Assembly: GCA_030666935.1 (NCBI GenBank)
Contig: DAOUWX010000125.1
Location: forward strand, 1-5,684
Direction: 5' to 3'
Length of the DNA stretch: 5,684 bases
From: Atribacterota bacterium
GTDB taxonomy: Bacteria > Atribacterota > Phoenicimicrobiia > Phoenicimicrobiales > Phoenicimicrobiaceae
A program made the translations under genes and the position numbers. Positions 1 to 5,684 of this stretch are shown one piece after another (the first letter of the stretch is position 1; each line of letters starts with the position of its first letter). The notes below the pieces were generated by a model, which was not told where the DNA came from, did not search any database, and saw nothing but the letters and a program-made list of their open reading frames with translations.

Positions 1-399
1 GTAGGTGCCAGTGCAGTTTTTATAATGAAACAATTTTTTGAAGGTTTACCTAAAGAAATGGAAGAATCGGCTCGGATTGATGGTGCCAGTACCTATCAAA
101 TTTTCTCAAAAATAATGTTACCCCTGGCTAAACCCGCTTTAGGAGCACTTACCATTTTGACCTTTCAGGGAGTGTGGAATGAATTTTTCTGGCCTTTGGT
201 AATAATAACTTCACCAATGGACAAATTTACTTTAACCATAGGTTTATTGAGTATGAAAGAAACCTATGCATCCGGAGCTTTTGATTGGGGGCCAATCCTG
301 GCCGGAGCAATTATTTCAGCTTTACCGATTATAATCCTCTTTATCGTTTTTCAACGTTATTTTGTGGAAGGAGCAAGTTTCAGCGGGATAAAGGGATAA
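1..399 (+). CDS. Carbohydrate ABC transporter permease, MalG family (C-terminal part, 5' end outside window)
   Basis: This is the inner-membrane permease subunit of an ABC importer for sugars. The reading frame is open from base 1, so the ATG at 25 is an internal Met and the true start lies upstream; 132 codons of a protein usually near 280 residues are visible. The visible part contains the EAA loop that docks on the ATPase (EESARIDGAS, then I..LPLAKPALG). Two hydrophobic spans follow: one around ALTILTFQGVWNEFFWPLVI and one around GPILAGAIISALPIIILFIV. The QRYFVEG...GIKG tail is typical of MalG-type permeases. The partner permease and the binding protein would be expected upstream; the ATPase is often encoded elsewhere. 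The gene ends 26 bp before the GH65 phosphorylase on the same strand, so the imported substrate is probably the disaccharide that enzyme cleaves. Family assignment is sure; substrate is inferred from context. Confidence 0.93.
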   Translation, partial: VGASAVFIMKQFFEGLPKEMEESARIDGASTYQIFSKIMLPLAKPALGALTILTFQGVWNEFFWPLVIITSPMDKFTLTIGLLSMKETYASGAFDWGPILAGAIISALPIIILFIVFQRYFVEGASFSGIKG

Positions 400-414
400 A
401 TTTTTATACATGAT

Positions 415-419
415 AGGAG
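415..419 (+). promoter_or_regulatory. Ribosome binding site deciding the GH65 start
   Basis: AGGAG ends 6 nt before the ATG at 426. The alternative TTG at 420 begins one base after this motif, with no spacer, so it is very unlikely to be the start. Confidence 0.75.
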
Positions 420-425
420 TTGTTT

Positions 426-2768
426 ATGGTAATTAAATATAATATTGGGAAAAATGAATATCGAAATTGGATAGTAGAAGAAACCGATTTTCAAACAGCG
501 TATTTAGGAAAATATGAAACAATTTTCACCCTTAGCAACGGTTATATGGGAGTAAGAGCAGCAACAGAAGAAACTTATCAAGAAGAAACAAGAGGGTGTT
601 ATATCGCCGGCTTGTTCGATAAATTCCCTGGAGAAGTGACAGAATTAGCTAATATTCCTGACTGGCTGAATATTGAAATAAAATTGGATGGTGAAAAATT
701 TGATTTAAAGACCGGGAAGATTCTATCATATCAAAGGCAAATTAATATTAAAGATGGGCAACTTACCAGGAATGTTGAATGGGAAAGTCCAACCGGTAAA
801 AAAACTCGATTGACCTTTGAAAGATTTGTTTCTCTTAAAAATCTACATTTTGCTGCCCTAAAAATAAAGGCCATCCCTCTTAATTATTCTGGAACTATTG
901 AAATTTGTTCAGGAATTAATGGTCAGACTACCAATAGTGGCGTACAACACTTTAAAGAAGGAAAATTACGATTTTCTTCCGAAGGGATTATCTCAATGAC
1001 TTCCAGGACTCAGAAATCGGATATCGGTCTTGTTATTGCTGCAAAACACCGTTTCTATTTGAATGGCAAGATATTAGAAGTAAAAGAGGGAGTAGGAAGT
1101 CAACGAAGAAAGATTTTTTTATCTTCCCGATATAAAGTTAAACAGAATGAAGAATTTATTTTTAAAAAAATGGTTACCGTATATACAACACGTGATTCTG
1201 ATTTTAGGGAGAAAGAAAAAATTTCAAATAAAGAAATTGAAAAGGTTGCGGTAGATAACTTAAAAAAATTTATAAAACTTGGTTATGATAAACTTTTTGA
1301 AGCCCACAAAAAAAAATGGAATCAACTTTGGGAACAAATTGATATTGTTCTTGATGGACCAGATTTCGACCAATTAGCCATTCGTTTCTCCCAATTTCAT
1401 ATCTATCAGATGACCCCTGCTCATGATGAGAGATTAAGTATTGCGGCAAAAGGACTTTCCGGTGAGGGCTACAAAGGTCATGTTTTTTGGGATATGGAAA
1501 TATTTATTCTTCCTTTCCTCGTTTATACTTTTCCGGAGATTGCCAGAAGATTACTCTTTTATCGTTATCACTTTTTGGATGGAGCAAGGGAAAAAGCCAA
1601 AGAAAATGGTTTTGAGGGTGCTATGTATCCCTGGGAATGTGCCGACACAGGATGCGAAGTTACTCCTAAATGGGGTGGGGTAGATTTTAAAACAGGTAAA
1701 CCTCAAAGGATATGGACTGGTGAGTTAGAGCAACATATAACTTGCGATATAGTATACAGTATCTGGCATTATTTCCAGGCAACCTGTGATCACGATTTTA
1801 TGTATAACTATGGGTTAGAAATTATGTTGGAAACCTCTCGTTTCTGGGCGAGCAGATTAGAATACAATCCGGAAAAAGACCAATATGAAATAAATAATGT
1901 AACCGGGCCGGACGAATATAGTGAACATATAAATAATAATACCTTTACAAATTATATGGTAAAATGGCAGCTTAATAAAACTATTCATTTTTCTGGATGG
2001 ATTAAAGCGAATCAATTGGAAGCATGGAAGAAAGTTACTTCTAAAATCAAATTTACTTCGAATGAATTGAGTGATTGGAAAGGAAAGGCAGATAAGATAT
2101 ATATTGGTATGGATCAAGCCTCAGGTTTTATCCATCAGTATGAAGGTTTTACAGATAAGAGGGAAGTCGATCTTTTAAAATATAAAGGAAAAGTGGGAGC
2201 AATTACCCAGGACTTTAACTGGGAAGAAATCACCCAGATGCAAGTATTAAAACAATCAGATATTATTATGCTTCTATATCTCCTAGGTGATGATTTTTCC
2301 CAAAAAACTAAACGTCTTAACTGGGATTATTATGAACCAAGGACTCTTCATGACTCTTCATTAAGCCAAAGTATACATGCTATTTTGGCTTTAGATATAG
2401 ATGATATTGAAAAAGGATATGAATATTTTGAAAGATCAATACGGATTGATTTAGGAGAAAATTTAAAAAGTTCCTGGGATGGACTTCATGCAGCCTCACT
2501 TGGCGGAAACTGGCAGGCGGTTGTAAACGGTTTTGGGGGAGTTCGAATTACAAATGATGGAAAATTAAGAATCAATCCTCATCTACCGGAAAAATGGAAA
2601 AGGTTGAGATTTAAAATTAAATGGCAAAATGAAGAGTATTGTGTTGATATTGCCAGAAATAGAATTATTTTAAAACCATTATCTCCTATGAAGCAGCCAC
2701 TATCAGTTGAAATCCAAAGAAAAGAGCATCTTCTTTATCCTAACCAGGCATTGAAAGTTACATATTAA
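426..2768 (+). CDS. Glycoside hydrolase family 65 alpha-glucoside phosphorylase (kojibiose/trehalose/maltose phosphorylase-like)
   Basis: Inverting GH65 phosphorylases cleave an alpha-linked glucobiose with inorganic phosphate, giving beta-glucose 1-phosphate and the acceptor sugar. There is no signal peptide, so it should act in the cytoplasm. The 780-residue length matches bacterial GH65 phosphorylases (about 750-780). In order are an N-terminal beta-sandwich (to about residue 270, with ETIFTLSNGYMGVR), an (alpha/alpha)6 barrel and a C-terminal beta domain. Barrel motifs visible are GHVFWDMEIF (W355-D356), YPWECADTGCE (W403-E404), TGPDEYSEHINNN with the expected general acid E497, KQSD (K609-Q610) and LHDSSLS (H642-S645), the last two belonging to the phosphate/active-site region. 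The ATG at 426 is preferred over an in-frame TTG at 420 because AGGAG at 415-419 lies 6 nt before the ATG and abuts the TTG. The permease upstream and beta-phosphoglucomutase 17 bp downstream support phosphorolysis rather than hydrolysis. The linkage specificity is not resolved; kojibiose or trehalose type is my guess. Confidence 0.93.
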   Translation: MVIKYNIGKNEYRNWIVEETDFQTAYLGKYETIFTLSNGYMGVRAATEETYQEETRGCYIAGLFDKFPGEVTELANIPDWLNIEIKLDGEKFDLKTGKILSYQRQINIKDGQLTRNVEWESPTGKKTRLTFERFVSLKNLHFAALKIKAIPLNYSGTIEICSGINGQTTNSGVQHFKEGKLRFSSEGIISMTSRTQKSDIGLVIAAKHRFYLNGKILEVKEGVGSQRRKIFLSSRYKVKQNEEFIFKKMVTVYTTRDSDFREKEKISNKEIEKVAVDNLKKFIKLGYDKLFEAHKKKWNQLWEQIDIVLDGPDFDQLAIRFSQFHIYQMTPAHDERLSIAAKGLSGEGYKGHVFWDMEIFILPFLVYTFPEIARRLLFYRYHFLDGAREKAKENGFEGAMYPWECADTGCEVTPKWGGVDFKTGKPQRIWTGELEQHITCDIVYSIWHYFQATCDHDFMYNYGLEIMLETSRFWASRLEYNPEKDQYEINNVTGPDEYSEHINNNTFTNYMVKWQLNKTIHFSGWIKANQLEAWKKVTSKIKFTSNELSDWKGKADKIYIGMDQASGFIHQYEGFTDKREVDLLKYKGKVGAITQDFNWEEITQMQVLKQSDIIMLLYLLGDDFSQKTKRLNWDYYEPRTLHDSSLSQSIHAILALDIDDIEKGYEYFERSIRIDLGENLKSSWDGLHAASLGGNWQAVVNGFGGVRITNDGKLRINPHLPEKWKRLRFKIKWQNEEYCVDIARNRIILKPLSPMKQPLSVEIQRKEHLLYPNQALKVTY

Positions 2769-2785
2769 GGAAGGAATATATAAGA

Positions 2786-3442
2786 ATGAGAAGAAAATTA
2801 AAAGCAGTTATATTTGATCTCGATGGAGTAATTACTGATACTTCTGAATATCATTATCGTGCCTGGAAGCGATTGGCTGATGAAGAAGGAATTCCTTTTA
2901 CCAGAGATGATAATGATAAACTAAGGGGTGTTTCGCGAGGTGAATGCCTAAAAATATTATTAAAGGAAAAACAAGTTTCAGACGAGAAATTTCAGGAAAT
3001 AATGAATAGAAAAAACGAATATTATGTGGAATTATTAGGACAAATGACTTCTAAAAATATTCTATCCGGAGCAAAGGAATTAGTTTTAGGACTTAAAAGA
3101 CGAGGAATAAAAACAGCCATTGCATCTGTTAGCAAGAATACGAGAACAGTCTTACAGGGAACAGGAATAGAGGATCTATTTGATGTTATTGTAGATGGAT
3201 ATAGTGTAAAAAATACTAAACCCGCTCCAGATATATTCTTATTTGCGGCGAAAGAACTGGGAGTAAAGCCAGAAGATTGTGCTGTAGTAGAAGATGCAGA
3301 AGCAGGAATCGATGCTGCTTTGGCAGGTAATATGCTGCCTATTGGCATTGGTCCGGAGGAAAGGGCAGGAAAAGCTCGATATCGTTTTGAAAAAACTGGA
3401 GATATTACACTAACTAAATTATTAGAAATTATAAATTTTTAA
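2786..3442 (+). CDS. pgmB: Beta-phosphoglucomutase (HAD superfamily)
   Basis: Converts beta-glucose 1-phosphate to glucose 6-phosphate via beta-glucose 1,6-bisphosphate, in the cytoplasm; this is the step that follows GH65 phosphorolysis. The 218 residues match the family (about 220) and follow the well-studied Lactococcus lactis enzyme closely. HAD motif I is FDLDGVITDT, with nucleophile D11, acid/base D13 and T19; the hinge-type H23 follows in EYHYRAW. The helical cap has LRGVSR (R51 for the lactococcal Arg49; R47 where that enzyme has Lys45). Core motifs are IASVSKN (S114, K117-N118), TKPAPDIF (K145) and VVEDAEAGI (E169-D170, Mg2+ site). AAGGAAGGA at 2767-2775 overlaps the GH65 stop codon and serves the ATG about 10 nt later, so the two genes are very likely co-transcribed and perhaps translationally coupled. 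The family's substrate specificity independently supports beta-glucose 1-phosphate as the product of the preceding enzyme. Confidence 0.95.
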   Translation: MRRKLKAVIFDLDGVITDTSEYHYRAWKRLADEEGIPFTRDDNDKLRGVSRGECLKILLKEKQVSDEKFQEIMNRKNEYYVELLGQMTSKNILSGAKELVLGLKRRGIKTAIASVSKNTRTVLQGTGIEDLFDVIVDGYSVKNTKPAPDIFLFAAKELGVKPEDCAVVEDAEAGIDAALAGNMLPIGIGPEERAGKARYRFEKTGDITLTKLLEIINF

Positions 3443-3472
3443 ATTAGTATAAGTAATAAATGAACCTAAATT

Positions 3473-3609
3473 GAACTTACTAATATTTTATCCCCCCTTT
3501 TTTCGTTTTTAGCTCAATTTCCCACCAAAAAGATCTAATGACCCAAACCAATTTTTCAAATGATAATCAATTTACCTTACTAATTTGTTTTAATGGTGAA
3601 TTTACTAAT
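3473..3609 (+). repeat. Three degenerate 12-bp direct repeats ending TTACTAAT
   Basis: Copies are GAACTTACTAAT (3473-3484), TACCTTACTAAT (3573-3584) and GAATTTACTAAT (3598-3609). The last seven bases (TACTAAT) plus the T before them are identical in all three, and an inverted ATTAGTA lies at 3443-3449. They sit upstream of the kinase promoter and could be regulator sites, or chance similarity in AT-rich DNA. Spacing is uneven (100 and 25 bp between copy starts). Confidence 0.4.
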
Positions 3610-3662
3610 TACGGTCAGAAAAAAAATAAAAGATTAAAATATTTAGCTATTAAAAAATATTT

Positions 3663-3690
3663 TTGTAAAATAATTTTTTAGGAGTATAAT
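3663..3690 (+). promoter_or_regulatory. Sigma70-type promoter for the PfkB kinase gene
   Basis: A perfect TATAAT at 3685-3690 is preceded after 16 bp by TTGTAA at 3663-3668 (4 of 6 matches to TTGACA). The DNA upstream is almost pure A/T, as in an UP element. Transcription would begin near 3697, leaving a leader of about 20 nt. It explains how the downstream genes could be expressed independently of the phosphorolysis operon. Confidence 0.65.
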
Positions 3691-3705
3691 TGTTTTATGT
3701 GAAAA

Positions 3706-3711
3706 AAGGAG
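3706..3711 (+). promoter_or_regulatory. Ribosome binding site of the PfkB kinase
   Basis: AAGGAG stands 6 nt before the ATG at 3718, an ideal Shine-Dalgarno arrangement that fixes this start. No other in-frame start in the neighbourhood is as well placed. Confidence 0.8.
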
Positions 3712-3717
3712 TAAGAG

Positions 3718-4602
3718 ATGAAAATTAAAAAATATGATACTTTTGTAATGGGTCATATTTCTATTGATGAAAATATTTATCAGGGTGAAATTGTAAAGGA
3801 AATTGGAGGGGCGGTTTTTTATTCATCCTGTGCTTCCCATTCTATCGGTCATAAAATAGGCATTTTAACTAAGTTATCTCAAAAGGATAGAAAGTATTTG
3901 GAGGCATTTAACATTTCCAAAGAAGATATTACTGCTTTAGATTCCAGAAATACCACTTCTATAAGAAATATTTATCATAGCGAAGATAGAGAAAGAAGAA
4001 CCTGTACTGCTCTATCGATCGCCGACCCCTTTACCATTGACGATATCCCTGATAATATTGTTTCTCAGATATATCATTTTGCCGGTCTCATCTCGGGAGA
4101 ATTTAATAATGAGATGATAAAGTATCTGCACAACAAAGGGAAAGTTGCCCTGGATGTTCAAGGATTTTTAAGGACTGTGGGGAAAAATAAAGAAATGATC
4201 TTTAAAGATTGGAAAGAAAAGAAGGAATATCTCCCTTATATTGATTATTTAAAAACTGATGCAGCTGAAGCTGAAATTATGACCGGATCAAAAGATAGAA
4301 AGAAAGCAGCGGAAATGCTCTTTGATTGGGGAGCAAAGGAAATTATGATTACCCACAATAAAGAAGTTTTAATTTATAATGGTAAAAAACATTATACCTG
4401 TCCCTTAAAACCGAGAAACCTTTCAGGAAGAACCGGCCGGGGTGATACCTGTTTCAGTGCTTATATTACCGAGAGGGCAGACAAAGAAATTGAAGAAGTC
4501 TTGCTTTTTGCTGCTGCTTTAGTTTCATTAAAGATGGAAAGTCCCGGTCCTTTTAAAAGAACCAGGGGTGAAGTTGAAGAATATATAAAAAAGTTTTATT
4601 AG
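3718..4602 (+). CDS. PfkB/ribokinase-family carbohydrate or small-molecule kinase, substrate unknown
   Basis: An ATP-dependent cytoplasmic kinase of the ribokinase fold; the 294-residue length is normal for the family. The N-terminal part has D17 in GHISIDEN and the GGA element at residues 30-32, which in this family contact the substrate. DVQGFLR (146-152) and LKTDAAEAE (178-186) mark the middle; the second replaces the usual NxxE metal/phosphate motif with D181-A-A-E184. The C-terminal PfkB signature is present as GRTGRGD (237-243), with D243 as the expected catalytic base, but Arg241 occupies the place of Ala in the usual GAGD anion hole. The DVQGFLR-type segment recalls the inositol-kinase-like branch of PfkB proteins, from memory only; ribose, fructose or nucleoside kinase roles are not excluded. 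It has its own promoter and ribosome site and is followed after 32 bp by a hydrolase gene on the same strand. Confidence 0.85.
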   Translation: MKIKKYDTFVMGHISIDENIYQGEIVKEIGGAVFYSSCASHSIGHKIGILTKLSQKDRKYLEAFNISKEDITALDSRNTTSIRNIYHSEDRERRTCTALSIADPFTIDDIPDNIVSQIYHFAGLISGEFNNEMIKYLHNKGKVALDVQGFLRTVGKNKEMIFKDWKEKKEYLPYIDYLKTDAAEAEIMTGSKDRKKAAEMLFDWGAKEIMITHNKEVLIYNGKKHYTCPLKPRNLSGRTGRGDTCFSAYITERADKEIEEVLLFAAALVSLKMESPGPFKRTRGEVEEYIKKFY

Positions 4603-4620
4603 TATAGATCTAATAAACAA

Positions 4621-4629
4621 AGAAAGGGA
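4621..4629 (+). promoter_or_regulatory. Purine-rich ribosome binding site of the alpha/beta hydrolase
   Basis: AGAAAGGGA lies 5 nt before the ATG at 4635. It is a weaker match to the Shine-Dalgarno consensus than those of the upstream genes. No promoter or terminator is visible in the 32-bp gap after the kinase stop codon, which suggests co-transcription. Confidence 0.5.
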
Positions 4630-4634
4630 AAGAA

Positions 4635-5468
4635 ATGAAACACTCTGAATTTGAATTTAAAACTTTTGATGGATTATCTCTCTTTGGTCAAAATTGGCAA
4701 CCGGAAGACCGGCCTAGAGCAGTGGTTTACTTGGTTCATGGTATAGGTGAACATAGTGGACGCTATGTCCATGTAGCTGATAGTTTAACTCAAGCAGGTT
4801 ATACTTTAATTTCTTTTGATTTACGCGGGCATGGTAAATCTGAAGGTCCGCGTGGGCACATCCCTTCCTATGAGGGTATAATGCAGGATATTTCTTCTTT
4901 ATTGGAAGTTACAAATAAAAAATTTCCTCAATTACCCCTTTTTCTTTATGGTCATAGCTTGGGAGGTAATTTAGTTCTTAATTATGTTCTTCGTCGTCAG
5001 CCACACCTTAAGGGAGTAATTGCTACCGCCCCCTGGCTCCGTTTAGCTTTTGAGCCCCCTGCTTCTAAAATTGCTTTAGGAAAAATGACCAATTGCATCT
5101 GGCCTTCATTTTCCCTGAAAAGCGGTTTAGATACCAAGGCCCTATCTCATGACTTAGAAGTGGTCCACACTTACGAAAACGACCCCATGGTTCATGACCA
5201 TATTTCAGCCCGAATGTTTATCAGTTTTTATCAAGCAGGACAATGGGCTTTGGAACATGCTTCAGAATTTTCTCTTCCTCTTCTGCTTATGCACGGGGGA
5301 GATGATAAAATAATCTCTGTTAAGGCAAGTCATGAATTTGCTAACACGAAAACCAAAAATTGTACTTTAAAAATTTGGGATGGTCTTTATCACGAAATTC
5401 ATAATGAACCGGAAAAAGAAGAAGTCTTCAAATTTTTAATAGACTGGCTAGATAGGGAAGTTATATAG
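4635..5468 (+). CDS. Alpha/beta hydrolase, monoacylglycerol lipase / lysophospholipase-like
   Basis: A serine esterase of the Hydrolase_4 (PldB/monoglyceride lipase) type that would hydrolyse monoacylglycerols, lysophospholipids or other small esters. The 277-residue length is typical. The visible catalytic parts are the oxyanion strand VHGIGEHSGRY (H35-G36), the FDLRGHGKSEGPRGH segment (61-75) characteristic of monoglyceride lipases, and the nucleophile elbow GHSLGG with S108. The acid is D224 in HGGDDKI and the base is H253 in YHEIHNE. A cap region lies between about residues 130 and 210. There is no signal peptide or transmembrane span, so it is probably cytoplasmic or peripherally membrane-bound. 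It follows the PfkB kinase by 32 bp and probably shares its transcript; I see no obvious metabolic link between them. The stop codon is followed directly by the heptamer repeat tract. Family assignment is strong; the natural substrate is unknown. Confidence 0.92.
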   Translation: MKHSEFEFKTFDGLSLFGQNWQPEDRPRAVVYLVHGIGEHSGRYVHVADSLTQAGYTLISFDLRGHGKSEGPRGHIPSYEGIMQDISSLLEVTNKKFPQLPLFLYGHSLGGNLVLNYVLRRQPHLKGVIATAPWLRLAFEPPASKIALGKMTNCIWPSFSLKSGLDTKALSHDLEVVHTYENDPMVHDHISARMFISFYQAGQWALEHASEFSLPLLLMHGGDDKIISVKASHEFANTKTKNCTLKIWDGLYHEIHNEPEKEEVFKFLIDWLDREVI

Positions 5469-5684
5469 CGAAAAAAGAAAAGCGCAAAACGTAAAGTCAT
5501 AACTCAAAATTTAAAAATATTATTTTATATATTGAGTTTCATCTTTCTTATTTCGCATATTATACAACAAAAACGAAAAGATAAAGAAGTAGAAACTAAA
5601 ACTTAAAATTTAGTATTGAGAGAAAAGGTTTTGAGTTTTGAATTATGGTTTTTCGCTTTTAGTTTTAAATTTTTAGCTGTATAC
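5469..5684. repeat. Non-coding palindromic tract of degenerate 7-bp units, running to the window edge
   Basis: From the base after the hydrolase stop, seven successive heptamers share an A core at positions 4-6 (cgaAAAa, agaAAAg, cgcAAAa, cgtAAAg, tcaTAAc, tcaAAAt, ttaAAAa; 5469-5517). Seven successive T-cored heptamers fill 5627-5675 (ggTTTTg, agTTTTg, aaTTATg, gtTTTTc, gcTTTTa, gtTTTAa, atTTTTa). The two halves pair as an imperfect inverted repeat: 5478-5512 against 5634-5660 or slightly beyond, where the left arm has one extra 7-nt unit. No coding frame is convincing. It may be a repetitive or palindromic element, and could also help end transcription. The right boundary may lie outside the window. 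Confidence 0.6.
5535..5597. repeat. Inner imperfect hairpin within the palindromic tract
   Basis: The left arm at 5535-5555 begins AGTTTC and ends TTCG. It pairs imperfectly with 5574-5597, which begins CGAA and ends GAAACT, around a loop at about 5556-5573. The loop contains ATTATA (5559-5564), which reads as TATAAT on the minus strand, without a recognisable -35 partner. Confidence 0.4.

Larger units (their letters stand above)
3443..3717. other. AT-rich intergenic region between the phosphorolysis operon and the kinase-hydrolase unit
   Basis: This 275-bp stretch separates two same-strand gene groups. It holds a weak A/T stem (ATTAGTA..AGT at 3443-3454 with ACTTACTAAT at 3475-3484), then a C6T6 run and T5 at 3492-3510 that might end transcription of the first operon, though spacing and stem strength are poor. 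It also holds three degenerate direct repeats ending TTACTAAT, a 47-codon open frame at 3538-3681 without a clear ribosome site, an all-A/T inverted repeat (3636-3644 with 3655-3663), and the promoter of the following gene at its 3' end. No recognisable RNA gene or riboswitch was seen. Confidence 0.6.

Noticed and set aside
25..27. ATG at 25 as the start of the permease gene
   Set aside because: The frame is open to base 1, the preceding codons read VGASAVFI, and the EAA loop follows only about a dozen residues later, far too short for a complete permease; the gene is simply cut by the window.
420..422. TTG as the GH65 start codon
   Set aside because: It lies one base after the AGGAG motif with no spacer, whereas the ATG at 426 has a 6-nt spacer.
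1441..1683. 80-codon open frame on the plus strand inside the GH65 gene
   Set aside because: It overlaps strongly conserved GH65 barrel motifs in another frame and has no family resemblance.
1857..2117. 86-codon open frame on the minus strand
   Set aside because: It is antisense to the GH65 catalytic region; the hydrophobic, Ile/Phe-rich translation is what AT-rich antisense DNA gives.
3022..3348. 108-codon open frame on the minus strand
   Set aside because: It is antisense to beta-phosphoglucomutase, which has all of its catalytic motifs intact over the same bases.
3443..3510. Rho-independent terminator after beta-phosphoglucomutase
   Set aside because: The stem is A/T-only apart from two or three pairs, contains a bulge, and the T run begins 13 nt after it; too weak to annotate as a terminator on its own.
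3680..3702. AGGAG at 3680-3684 with ATG at 3697 as a gene start
   Set aside because: The ATG is followed at once by TGA; the AGGAG merely adjoins the -10 box.
5469..5684. CRISPR array
   Set aside because: The units are 7 bp, degenerate and without spacers; there is no repeat of 23-40 bp and no cas gene.
1..5684. Mobile element, tRNA, rRNA or defence system
   Set aside because: No transposase, integrase, nuclease, cloverleaf-like sequence or rRNA-like segment was seen; the five genes are metabolic.

Overview
The window is AT-rich (roughly one third G+C by eye). It carries five same-strand protein genes in bacterial style: short intergenic gaps, purine-rich ribosome binding sites and a canonical TATAAT promoter. 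An anaerobic, possibly thermophilic, bacterium such as an uncultured Atribacterota-like lineage, a Thermotogota or a clostridial Firmicute would fit. This is an inference from composition and gene content only; no marker gene is present.

Region 1 (1-3442) is the 3' end of a carbohydrate-uptake and phosphorolysis operon. It holds the C-terminal part of a MalG-type ABC sugar permease (cut by the window start), a full-length GH65 alpha-glucoside phosphorylase, and a beta-phosphoglucomutase. The biochemical logic is tight. The ABC system imports an alpha-linked glucose disaccharide or oligosaccharide. The inverting GH65 enzyme splits it with phosphate to beta-glucose 1-phosphate plus the acceptor. 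The mutase then turns beta-glucose 1-phosphate into glucose 6-phosphate for glycolysis, saving one ATP per glucosyl unit. The exact disaccharide (kojibiose, trehalose, maltose, nigerose or another) cannot be fixed from sequence alone.

Region 2 (3443-3717) is a 275-bp, very AT-rich intergenic stretch. It contains a three-copy degenerate 12-mer ending in TTACTAAT, an unconvincing 47-codon open frame, and, at its 3' end, a good sigma70-type promoter for the next gene.

Region 3 (3718-5468) is a probable second transcription unit: a PfkB/ribokinase-family small-molecule kinase with an unusual GRTGRGD signature, then a monoacylglycerol-lipase-like alpha/beta hydrolase with an intact Ser-Asp-His triad. 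Their functional link is unclear.

Region 4 (5469-5684) begins directly after the hydrolase stop codon. It is a non-coding, palindromically arranged tract built from degenerate 7-bp units: A-cored heptamers on the left, T-cored heptamers on the right, and an inner hairpin between them. It continues to or beyond the window edge. It is the most unusual structure here; the genes themselves belong to known families, and I see no convincing new multi-gene system.
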